Part shown: in pieces, positions 10,201 to 22,058 of the stretch
Layout: the number at the start of each line of letters is the position of its first letter
Position numbering within the stretch: the first letter of the stretch is position 1
Assembly (NCBI RefSeq): GCF_032854445.1
Contig: NW_027018205.1
Coordinates: 1-57,724 of the forward strand
Origin: Liolophura sinensis
Lineage: Eukaryota; Mollusca; Polyplacophora; Chitonida; Chitonidae
DNA: 57,724 nucleotides
Direction: 5' to 3'
The notes under the pieces: generated by a model
What the model was told of the DNA's origin: nothing
Database searches by the model: none
Seen by the model: only the letters and a program-made list of their open reading frames with translations
Program-made: the position numbers and the translations under genes

Positions 10201-12152
10201 GATTGTATCAAGTACCTTTTTTTTTTTATATACAATTGGTGTGGTTTTTCTACATGTAGATAAAGACATTGAGTTTGTCTTCGACTTAGAAGTAAGACAT
10301 TTGTTGGGTGAGTTAAATGGGCTTGGCCCAAAGATTTGACGTCGTCTGGGCTACCGAAGGGCACATAACTTATAATGAAAAGTTGAATATAGTAATGACC
10401 AGTCGCGATTGTACATAGTTAATGTAGCCGATTTCAATTCGCAAAAAGACCAGGCAAAAATCCAAAAGTAGAAAAACTGTTCCAATGCTGTTGATAAGAG
10501 GCTAATCCGACGTATTTTGTGACGAGAAATCGAATGGTGCAAACCGCGTTGCTCTCCGACCAATACTTTTGGCTGTAGCCACAAATGAATAATCAATGAT
10601 GTCAAGATCACGTGCCCAGCAACGGCTCTTACTCCATGGAAACCAAGGAAATTTGCAATTTTTCAACAGCTGGAGATGCCTGGCCCAATTGCGCATCCTT
10701 TGGCAACCTTATTCATGTGGGTCAGCGTTCAATTGTACTTTTTACAGCGGATTGTATCAAGTACCTTGTGTTTTTTTTATATACAAATGGTGTGGTTTTT
10801 CTACATGTAGATAAAGACATTGAGTTTGTCTTCGACTTAGAAGTAAGACATTTGTTGGGTGAGTTAAATGGGCTTGGCCCAAAGATTTGACGTCGTCTGG
10901 GCTACCGAAGGGCACATAACTTATAATGAAAAGTTGAATATAGTAATGACCAGTCGCGATTGTACATAGTTAATGTAGCCGATTTCAATTAGCAAAAAGA
11001 CCAGGCAAAAATCCAAAAGTGGAAAAACTGTTCTAATGCTGCTGGTAAGAGGCTAATCCGACGTATTTTGTGACGAGAAATCGAATGGTGCAAACCGCGT
11101 TGCTCTCCGACCAATACTTTTGGCTGTAGCCACAAATGAATAATCAATGATGTCAAGATCACGTGCCCAGCAACGGCTCTTACTCCATGGAAACCAAGGA
11201 AATTTGCAATTTTTCAACAGCTGGAGATGCCTGGCCCAATTGCGCATCCTTTGGCACCTTATTGATGTGGGTCAGTGTTCAATTGTACTTTTTACAGCGG
11301 ATTGTATCAAGTACCTTGTGTTTTTTTTATATACAAATGGTGTGGTTTTTCTACATGTAGATAAAGACATTGAGTTTGTCTTCGACTTAGAAGTAAGACA
11401 TTTGTTGGGTGAGTTAAATGGGCTTGGCCCAAAGATTTGACGTCGTCTGGGCTACCGAAGGGCACATAACTTATAATGAAATGTTGAATATAGTAATGAC
11501 CAGTCGCGATTGTACATAGTTAATGTAGCCGATTTAAATTAGCAAAAAGACCAGGCAAAAATCCAAAAGTGGAAAAACTGTTCCAATGCTGCTGGTAAGA
11601 GGCTAATCCGACGTATTTTGTGACGAGAAATCGAATGGTGCAAACCGCGTTGCTCTCCGACCAATACTTTTGGCTGTAGCCACAAATGAATAATCAATGA
11701 TGTCAAGATCACGTGCCCAGCAACGGCTCTTACTCCATGGAAACCAAGGAAATTTGCAATTTTTCAACAGCTGGAGATGCCTGGCCCAATTGCGCATCCT
11801 TTGGCACCTTATTGATGTGGGTCAGTGTTCAATTGTACTTTTTACAGCGGATTGTATCAAGTACCTTTTGTTTTTTTTATATACAAATGGTGTGGTTTTT
11901 CTACATATAGATAAAGACATTGAGTTTGTCTTCGACTTAGAAGTAAGACATTTGCTGGGTGAGTTAAATGGGTTTGGCCCAAAGATTTGACGTCGTCTGG
12001 GCTACCGAAGGGCACATAACTTATAATGAAATGTTGAATATAGTAATGACCAGTCGCGATTGTACATAGTTAATGTAGCCGATTTCAATTCGCAAAAAGA
12101 CCAGGCAAAAATCCAAAAGTGGAAAAACTGTTCCAATGCTGCTGGTAAGAGG
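7205..12152 (+). repeat. Units 14-22: four-unit block (14-17) and its five-unit near copy (18-22)
   Basis: Units 14 and 18 share GGACTG, CTTGTGGTTT, a GACAAGG junction and CTGTTTGTAAG. Units 15 and 19 share GGTACC, GTACATTTTTCAG, ATACAATTGG, AGTAGAAAA and TGTTGATAAG, none of which I see elsewhere as a set. The offset of both pairs is 2,199 bp (7205 to 9404, 7755 to 9954). Unit 16 (TTTAAATTAG near its end) corresponds to unit 21 (same mark), while unit 20 is an extra unit that begins like 16 and ends differently. The second copy is therefore one unit longer. Unit 22 (11603-12152) is class C. Confidence 0.8.
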
Positions 12153-15100
12153 CTAATCCGACGTATTTTGTGACGAGAAATCGAATGGTGCAAACCGCGT
12201 TGCTCTCCGACCAATACTTTTGGCTGTAGCCACAAATGAATAATCAATGATGTCAAGATCACGTGCCCAGCAACGGCTCTTACTCCATGGAAACCATAGA
12301 AATTTGCAATTTTTCAACAGCTGGAGATGCCTGGCCCAATTGCGCATCCTTTGGCACCTTATTGATGTGGGTCAGTGTTCAATTGTACTTTTTACAGCGG
12401 ATTGTATCAAGTACCTTTTGTTTTTTTTTATATACAAATGGTGTGGTTTTTCTACATGTAGATAAAGACATTGAGTTTGTCTTCGACTTAGAAGTAAGAC
12501 ATTTCCTGGGTGAGTTAAATGGGCTTGGCCCAAAGATTTGACGTCGTCTGGGCTACCGAAGGGCACATAACTTATAATGAAATGTTGAATATAGTAATGA
12601 CCAGTCGCGATTGTACATAGTTAATGTAGCCGATTTCAATTAGCAAAATGACCAGGCAAAAATCCAAAAGTGGAAAAACTGTTCCAATGCTGCTGGTAAG
12701 AGGCTAATCCGACGTATTTTGTGACGAGAAATCGAATGGTGCAAACCGCGTTGCTCTCCGACCAATACTTTTGGCTGTAGCCACAAATGAATAATCAATG
12801 ATGTCAAGATCACGTGCCCAGCAACGGCTCTTACTCCATGGAAACCATAGAAATTTGCAATTTTTCAACAGCTGGAGATGCCTGGCCCAATTGCGCATCC
12901 TTTGGCACCTTATTGATGTGGGTCAGTGTTCAATTGTACTTTTTACAGCGGATTGTATCAAGTACCTTTTGTTTTTTTATGTACAAATGGTGTGGTTTTT
13001 CTACATGTAGATAAAGACATTGAGTTTGTCTTCGACTTAGAAGTAAGACATTTGCTGGGTGAGATAAATGGGCTTGGCCCAAAGATTTGACGTCGTCTGG
13101 GCTACCGAAGGGCACATAACTTATAATGAAAAGTTGAATATAGTAATGACCAGTCGCGATTGTACATAGTTAATGTAGCCGATTTCAATTCGCAAAAAGA
13201 CCAGGCAAAAATCCAAAAGTGGAAAAAACTGTTCCAATGCTGCTGGTAAGAGGCTAATCCGACGTATTTTGTGACGAGAAATCGAATGGTGCAAACCGCG
13301 TTGCTCTCCGACCAATACTTTTGGCTGTAGCCACAAATGAATAATCAATGATGTCAAGATCACGTGCCCAGCAACGGCTCTTACTCCATGGAAACCAAGG
13401 AAATTTGCAATTTTTCAACAGCTGGAGATGCCTGGCCCAATTGCGCATCCTTTGGCACCTTATTGATGTGGGTCAGTGTTCAATTGTACTTTTTACAGCG
13501 GATTGTATCAAGTACCTTTTGTTTTTTTTACATACAAATGGTGTGGTTTTTCTACATGTAGATAAAGACATTGAGTTTGTCTTCGACTTAGAAGTAAGAC
13601 ATTTGTTGGGTGAGTTAAATGGGCTTGGCCCAAAGATTTGACGTCGTCTGGGCTACCGAAGGGCACATAACTTATAATGAAAAGTTGAATATAGTAATGA
13701 CCAGTCGCGATTGTACATAGTTAATGTAGCCGATTTCAATTAGCAAAAAGAACAGGCAAAAATCCAAAAGTAGAAAAACTGTTCCAATGCTGCTGGTAAG
13801 AGGCTAATCCGACGTATTTTGTGACGAGAAATCGAATGGTGCAAACCGCGTTGCTCTCCGACCAATACTTTTGGCTGTAGCCACAAATGAATAATCAATG
13901 ATGTCAAGATCACGTGCCCAGCAACGGCTCTTACTCCATGGAAACCAAGGAAATTTGAAATTTTTCAACAGCTGTAGATGCCTGGCCCAATTGCGCATCC
14001 TTTGGCACCTTATTGATGTGGGTCAGTGTTCAATTGTACTTTTTACAGCGGGTTGTATCAAGTACCTTGTGTTTTTTTTTTATATACAAATGGTGTGGTT
14101 TTTCTACATGTAGATAAAGTCATTGAGTTTGTCTTCGACTTAGAAGTAAGACATTTGCTGGGTGAGTTAAATGGGCTTGGCCCAAAGATTTGACGTCGTC
14201 TGGGCTACCGAAGGGCACAGAACTTATAATGAAATGTTGAATATAGTAATGACCAGTCGCGATTGTACATAGTTAATGTAGCCGATTTTAATTAGCAAAA
14301 TGACCAGGCAAAAATCCAAAAGTGGAAAAACTGTTCCAATGCTGCTGGTAAGAGGCTAATCCGACGTATTTTGTGACGAGAAATCGAATGGTGCAAACCG
14401 CGTTGCTCTCCGACCAATACTTTTGGCTGTAGCCACAAATGAATAATCAATGATGTCAAGATCACGTGCCCAGCAACGGCTCTTACTCCATGGAAACCAA
14501 GGAAATTTGCATTTTTTCAACAGCTGGAGATGCCTGGCCCAATTGCGCATCCTTTGGCACCTTATTGATGTGGGTCAGTGTTCAATTGTACTTTTTACAG
14601 CGGATTGTATCAAGTACCTTTTGTTTTTTTTATATACAAATGGTGTGGTTTTTCTACATGTAGATAAAGACATTGAGTTTGTCTTCGACTTAGAAGTAAG
14701 ACATTTGTTGGGTGAGTTAAATGGGCTTGGCCCAAAGATTTGACGTCGTCTGGGCTACCGAAGGGCACATAACTTATAATGAAAAGTTGAATATAGTAAT
14801 GACCAGTCGCGATTGTACATAGTTAATGTAGCCGATTTCAATTCGCAAAAAGACCAGGCAAAAATCCAAAAGTGGAAAAACTGTTCCAATGCTGCTGGTA
14901 AGAGGCTAATCCGACGTATTTTGTGACGAGAAATCGAATGGTGCAAACCGCGTTGCTCTCCGACCAATACTTTTGGCTGTAGCCACAAATGAATAATCAA
15001 TGATGTCAAGATCACGTGCCCAGCAACGGCTCTTACTCCATGGAAACCAAGGAAATTTGCAATTTTTCAACAGCTGGAGATGCCTGGCCCAATTGCGCAT

Positions 15101-17106
15101 CCTTTGGCACCTTATTGATGTGGGTCAGTGTTCAATTGTACTTTTTACAGCGGGTTGTATCAAGTACCTTGTGTTTTTTTTATATACAAATGGTGCGGTT
15201 TTTCTACATGTAGATAAAGACATTGAGTTTGTCTTCGACTTAGAAGTAAGACATTTGCTGGGTGAGTTAAATGGGCTTGGCCCAAAGATTTGACGTCGTC
15301 TGGGCTACCGAAGGGCACAGAACTTATAATGAAATGTTGAATATAGTAATGACCAGTCGCGATTGTACATAGTTAATGTAGCCGATTTCAATTAGCAAAA
15401 TGACCAGGCAAAAATCCAAAAGTGGAAAAACTGTTCCAATGCTGCTGGTAAGAGGCTAATCCGACGTATTTTGTGACGAGAAATCGAATGGTGCAAACCG
15501 CGTTGCTCTCCGACCAATACTTTTGGCTGTAGCCACAAATGAATAATCAATGATGTCAAGATCACGTGCCCAGCAACGGCTCTTACTCCATGGAAACCAT
15601 AGAAATTGGCAATTTTTCAACAGCTGGAGATGCCTGGCCCAATTGCGCATCCTTTGGCACCTTATTGATGTGGGTCAGTGTTCAATTGTACTTTTTACAG
15701 CGGATTGTATCAAGTACCTTTTGTTTTTTTTTATATACAAATGGTGTGGTTTTTCTACATGTAGATAAAGACATTGAGTTTGTCTTCGACTTAGAAGTAA
15801 GACATTTGCTGGGTGAGTTAAATGGGCTTGGCCCAAAGATTTGACGTCGTCTGGGCTACCGAAGGGCACATAACTTATAATGAAATGTTGAATATAGTAA
15901 TGACCAGTCGCGATTGTACATAGTTAATGTAGCCGATTTCAATTAGCAAAATGACCAGGCAAAAATCCAAAAGTGGAAAAACTGTTCCAATGCTGCTGGT
16001 AAGAGGCTAATCCGACGTATTTTGTGACGAGAAATCGAATGGTGCAAACCGCGTTGCTCTCCGACCAATACTTTTGGCTGTAGCCACAAATGAATAATCA
16101 ATGATGTCAAGATCACGTGCCCAGCAACGGCTCTTACTCCATGGAAACCAAGGAAATTTGCAATTTTTCAACAGCTGGAGATGCCTGGCCCAATTGCGCA
16201 TCCTTTGGCACCTTATTGATGTGGGTCAGTGTTCAATTGTACTTTTTACAGCGGATTGTATCAAGTACCTTTTGTTTTTTTTATATACAAATGGTGTGGT
16301 TTTTCTACATGTAGATAAAGACATTGAGTTTGTCTTCGACTTAGAAGTAAGACATTTGCTGGGTGAGATAAATGGGCTTGGCCCAAAGATTTGACGTCGT
16401 CTGGGCTACCGAAGGGCACATAACTTATAATGAAAAGTTGAATATAGTAATGACCAGTCGCGATTGTACATAGTTAATGTAGCCGATTTCAATTCGCAAA
16501 AAGACCAGGCAAAAATCCAAAAGTGGAAAAACTGTTCCAATGCTGCTGGTAAGAGGCTAATCCGACGTATTTTGTGACGAGAAATCGAATGGTGCAAACC
16601 GCGTTGCTGTCCGACCAATACTTTTGGCTGTAGCCACAAATGAATAATCAATGATGTCAAGATCACGTGCCCAGCAACGGCTCTTACTCCATGGAAACCA
16701 AGGAAATTTGAAATTTTTCAACAGCTGGAGATGCCTGGCCCAATTGCGCATCCTTTGGCACCTTATTGATGTGGGTCAGTGTTCAATTGTACTTTTTACA
16801 GCGGGTTGTATCAAGTACCTTGTGTTTTTTTTATATACAAATGGTGTGGTTTTTCTACATGTAGATAAAGACATTGAGTTTGTCTTCGACTTAGAAGTAA
16901 GACATTTGCTGGGTGAGTTAAATGGGCTTGGCCCAAAGATTTGACGTCGTCTGGGCTACCGAAGGGCACAGAACTTATAATGAAATGTTGAATATAGTAA
17001 TGACCAGTCGCGATTGTACATAGTTAATGTAGCCGATTTTAATTAGCAAAATGACCAGGCAAAAATCCAAAAGTGGAAAAACTGTTCCAATGCTGCTGGT
17101 AAGAGG
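12153..17106 (+). repeat. Nine-unit higher-order repeat, copy 1 (T-G-L-K-H-R-T-G-K)
   Basis: Units 23-31. The class order matches units 32-39 of the next block position by position for eight units, with offsets of 4,952-4,954 bp. Shared rare marks confirm the pairing: GAACAGG plus AGTAGAAAA at the end of both L units (25 and 34), the long T-run of both K units (26 and 35), and AAATTGGC in both T units at position seven (29 and 38). Differences seen by eye are few: for example CCATAGAA against CCAAGGAA in the G unit, one extra A in GGAAAAAACTG (near 13224), and a 10-T against a 9-T run in K. Confidence 0.9.
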
Positions 17107-20100
17107 CCAATCCGACGTATTTTGTGACGAGAAATCGAATGGTGCAAACCGCGTTGCTCTCCGACCAATACTTTTGGCTGTAGCCACAAATGAATAATCA
17201 ATGATGTCAAGATCACGTGCCCAGCAACGGCTCTTACTCCATGGAAACCATAGAAATTTGCAATTTTTCAACAGCTGGAGATGCCTGGCCCAATTGCGCA
17301 TCCTTTGGCACCTTATTGATGTGGGTCAGTGTTCAATTGTACTTTTTACAGCGGATTGTATCAAGTACCTTTTGTTTTTTTTTATATACAAATGGTGTGG
17401 TTTTTCTACATGTAGATAAAGACATTGAGTTTGTCTTCGACTTAGAAGTAAGACATTTGCTGGGTGAGTTAAATGGGCTTGGCCCAAAGATTTGACGTCG
17501 TCTGGGCTACCGAAGGGCACATAACTTATAATGAAATGTTGAATATAGTAATGACCAGTCGCGATTGTACATAGTTAATGTAGCCGATTTCAATTAGCAA
17601 AATGACCAGGCAAAAATCCAAAAGTGGAAAAACTGTTCCAATGCTGCTGGTAAGAGGCTAATCCGACGTATTTTGTGACGAGAAATCGAATGGTGCAAAC
17701 CGCGTTGCTCTCCGACCAATACTTTTGGCTGTAGCCACAAATGAATAATCAATGATGTCAAGATCACGTGCCCAGCAACGGCTCTTACTCCATGGAAACC
17801 AAGGAAATTTGCAATTTTTCAACAGCTGGAGATGCCTGGCCCAATTGCGCATCCTTTGGCACCTTATTGATGTGGGTCAGTGTTCAATTGTACTTTTTAC
17901 AGCGGATTGTATCAAGTACCTTTTGTTTTTTTATGTACAAATGGTGTGGTTTTTCTACATGTAGATAAAGACATTGAGTTTGTCTTCGACTTAGAAGTAA
18001 GACATTTGCTGGGTGAGATAAATGGGCTTGGCCCAAAGATTTGACGTCGTCTGGGCTACCGAAGGGCACATAACTTATAATGAAAAGTTGAATATAGTAA
18101 TGACCAGTCGCGATTGTACATAGTTAATGTAGCCGATTTCAATTCGCAAAAAGACCAGGCAAAAATCCAAAAGTGGAAAAACTGTTCCAATGCTGCTGGT
18201 AAGAGGCTAATCCGACGTATTTTGTGACGAGAAATCGAATGGTGCAAACCGCGTTGCTCTCCGACCAATACTTTTGGCTGTAGCCACAAATGAATAATCA
18301 ATGATGTCAAGATCACGTGCCCAGCAACGGCTCTTACTCCATGGAAACCAAGGAAATTTGCAATTTTTCAACAGCTGGAGATGCCTGGCCCAATTGCGCA
18401 TCCTTTGGCACCTTATTGATGTGGGTCAGTGTTCAATTGTACTTTTTACAGCGGATTGTATCAAGTACCTTTTGTTTTTTTTACATACAAATGGTGTGGT
18501 TTTTCTACATGTAGATAAAGACATTGAGTTTGTCTTCGACTTAGAAGTAAGACATTTGTTGGGTGAGTTAAATGGGCTTGGCCCAAAGATTTGACGTCGT
18601 CTGGGCTACCGAAGGGCACATAACTTATAATGAAAAGTTGAATATAGTAATGACCAGTCGCGATTGTACATAGTTAATGTAGCCGATTTCAATTAGCAAA
18701 AAGAACAGGCAAAAATCCAAAAGTAGAAAAACTGTTCCAATGCTGCTGGTAAGAGGCTAATCCGACGTATTTTGTGACGAGAAATCGAATGGTGCAAACC
18801 GCGTTGCTCTCCGACCAATACTTTTGGCTGTAGCCACAAATGAATAATCAATGATGTCAAGATCACGTGCCCAGCAACGGCTCTTACTCCATGGAAACCA
18901 AGGAAATTTGAAATTTTTCAACAGCTGGAGATGCCTGGCCCAATTGCGCATCCTTTGGCACCTTATTGATGTGGGTCAGTGTTCAATTGTACATTTTACA
19001 GCGGGTTGTATCAAGTACCTTGTGTTTTTTTTTATATACAAATGGTGTGGTTTTTCTACATGTAGATAAAGACATTGAGTTTGTCTTCGACTTAGAAGTA
19101 AGACATTTGCTGGGTGAGTTAAATGGGCTTGGCCCAAAGATTTGACGTCGTCTGGGCTACCGAAGGGCACAGAACTTATAATGAAATGTTGAATATAGTA
19201 ATGACCAGTCGCGATTGTACATAGTTAATGTAGCCGATTTTAATTAGCAAAATGACCAGGCAAAAATCCAAAAGTGGAAAAACTGTTCCAATGCTGCTGG
19301 TAAGAGGCTAATCCGACGTATTTTGTGACGAGAAATCGAATGGTGCAAACCGCGTTGCTCTCCGACCAATACTTTTGGCTGTAGCCACAAATGAATAATC
19401 AATGATGTCAAGATCACGTGCCCAGCAACGGCTCTTACTCCATGGAAACCAAGGAAATTTGCATTTTTTCAACAGCTGGAGATGCCTGGCCCAATTGCGC
19501 ATCCTTTGGCACCTTATTGATGTGGGTCAGTGTTCAATTGTACTTTTTACAGCGGATTGTATCAAGTACCTTTTGTTTTTTTTATATACAAATGGTGTGG
19601 TTTTTCTACATGTAGATAAAGACATTGAGTTTGTCTTCGACTTAGAAGTAAGACATTTGTTGGGTGAGTTAAATGGGCTTGGCCCAAAGATTTGACGTCG
19701 TCTGGGCTACCGAAGGGCACATAACTTATAATGAAAAGTTGAATATAGTAATGACCAGTCGCGATTGTACATAGTTAATGTAGCCGATTTCAATTCGCAA
19801 AAAGACCAGGCAAAAATCCAAAAGTGGAAAAACTGTTCCAATGCTGCTGGTAAGAGGCTAATCCGACGTATTTTGTGACGAGAAATCGAATGGTGCAAAC
19901 CGCGTTGCTCTCCGACCAATACTTTTGGCTGTAGCCACAAATGAATAATCAATGATGTCAAGATCACGTGCCCAGCAACGGCTCTTACTCCATGGAAACC
20001 AAGGAAATTTGCAATTTTTCAACAGCTGGAGATGCCTGGCCCAATTGCGCATCCTTTGGCACCTTATTGATGTGGGTCAGTGTTCAATTGTACTTTTTAC

Positions 20101-22058
20101 AGCGGGTTGTATCAAGTACCTTGTGTTTTTTTTATATACAAATGGTGTGGTTTTTCTACATGTAGATAAAGACATTGAGTTTGTCTTCGACTTAGAAGTA
20201 AGACATTTGCTGGGTGAGTTAAATGGGCTTGGCCCAAAGATTTGACGTCGTCTGGGCTACCGAAGGGCACAGAACTTATAATGAAATGTTGAATATAGTA
20301 ATGACCAGTCGCGATTGTACATAGTTAATGTAGCCGATTTCAATTAGCAAAATGACCAGGCAAAAATCCAAAAGTGGAAAAACTGTTCCAATGCTGCTGG
20401 TAAGAGGCTAATCCGACGTATTTTGTGACGAGAAATCGAATGGTGCAAACCGCGTTGCTCTCCGACCAATACTTTTGGCTGTAGCCACAAATGAATAATC
20501 AATGATGTCAAGATCACGTGCCCAGCAACGGCTCTTACTCCATGGAAACCATAGAAATTGGCAATTTTTCAACAGCTGGAGATGCCTGGCCCAATTGCGC
20601 ATCCTTTGGCACCTTATTGATGTGGGTCAGTGTTCAATTGTACTTTTTACAGCGGATTGTATCAAGTACCTTTTGTTTTTTTTTATATACAAATGGTGTG
20701 GTTTTTCTACATGTAGATAAAGACATTGAGTTTGTCTTCGACTTAGAAGTAAGACATTTGCTGGGTGAGTTAAATGGGCTTGGCCCAAAGATTTGACGTC
20801 GTCTGGGCTACCGAAGGGCACATAACTTATAATGAAATGTTGAATATAGTAATGACCAGTCGCGATTGTACATAGTTAATGTAGCCGATTTCAATTAGCA
20901 AAATGACCAGGCAAAAATCCAAAAGTGGAAAAACTGTTCCAATGCTGCTGGTAAGAGGCTAATCCGACGTATTTTGTGACGAGAAATCGAATGGTGCAAA
21001 CCGCGTTGCTCTCCGACCAATACTTTTGGCTGTAGCCACAAATGAATAATCAATGATGTCAAGATCACGTGCCCAGCAACGGCTCTTACTCCATGGAAAC
21101 CAAGGAAATTTGCAATTTTTCAACAGCTGGAGATGCCTGGCCCAATTGCGCATCCTTTGGCACCTTATTGATGTGGGTCAGTGTTCAATTGTACTTTTTA
21201 CAGCGGATTGTATCAAGTACCTTTTGTTTTTTTTATATACAAATGGTGTGGTTTTTCTACATGTAGATAAAGACATTGAGTTTGTCTTCGACTTAGAAGT
21301 AAGACATTTGCTGGGTGAGATAAATGGGCTTGGCCCAAAGATTTGACGTCGTCTGGGCTACCGAAGGGCACATAACTTATAATGAAAAGTTGAATATAGT
21401 AATGACCAGTCGCGATTGTACATAGTTAATGTAGCCGATTTCAATTCGCAAAAAGACCAGGCAAAAATCCAAAAGTGGAAAAACTGTTCCAATGCTGCTG
21501 GTAAGAGGCTAATCCGACGTATTTTGTGACGAGAAATCGAATGGTGCAAACCGCGTTGCTCTCCGACCAATACTTTTGGCTGTAGCCACAAATGAATAAT
21601 CAATGATGTCAAGATCACGTGCCCAGCAACGGCTCTTACTCCATGGAAACCAAGGAAATTTGCAATTTTTCAACAGCTGGAGATGCCTGGCCCAATTGCG
21701 CATCCTTTGGCACCTTATTGATGTGGGTCAGTGTTCAATTGTACTTTTTACAGCGGATTGTATCAAGTACCTTTTGTTTTTTTTATATACAAATGGTGTG
21801 GTTTTTCTACATATAGATAAAGACATTGAGTTTGTCTTCGACTTAGAAGTAAGACATTTGCTGGGTGAGTTAAATGGGTTTGGCCCAAAGATTTGACGTC
21901 GTCTGGGCTACCGAAGGGCACATAACTTATAATGAAATGTTGAATATAGTAATGACCAGTCGCGATTGTACATAGTTAATGTAGCCGATTTCAATTCGCA
22001 AAATGACCAGGCAAAAATCCAAAAGTGGAAAAACTGTTCCAATGCTGCTGGTAAGAGG
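17107..22058 (+). repeat. Nine-unit higher-order repeat, copy 2 (T-G-L-K-H-R-T-G-C)
   Basis: Units 32-40, the tandem copy of 12153-17106. The first eight units pair with units 23-30. The ninth differs: class C here (CTACATATAGAT, GGGTTTGG), class K in copy 1. The copies are directly adjacent, so one unequal exchange with a nine-unit offset would produce the arrangement. The T-A-A to C-A-A change in GAGGCCAATC at the very start of unit 32 is private to this copy. Confidence 0.9.
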
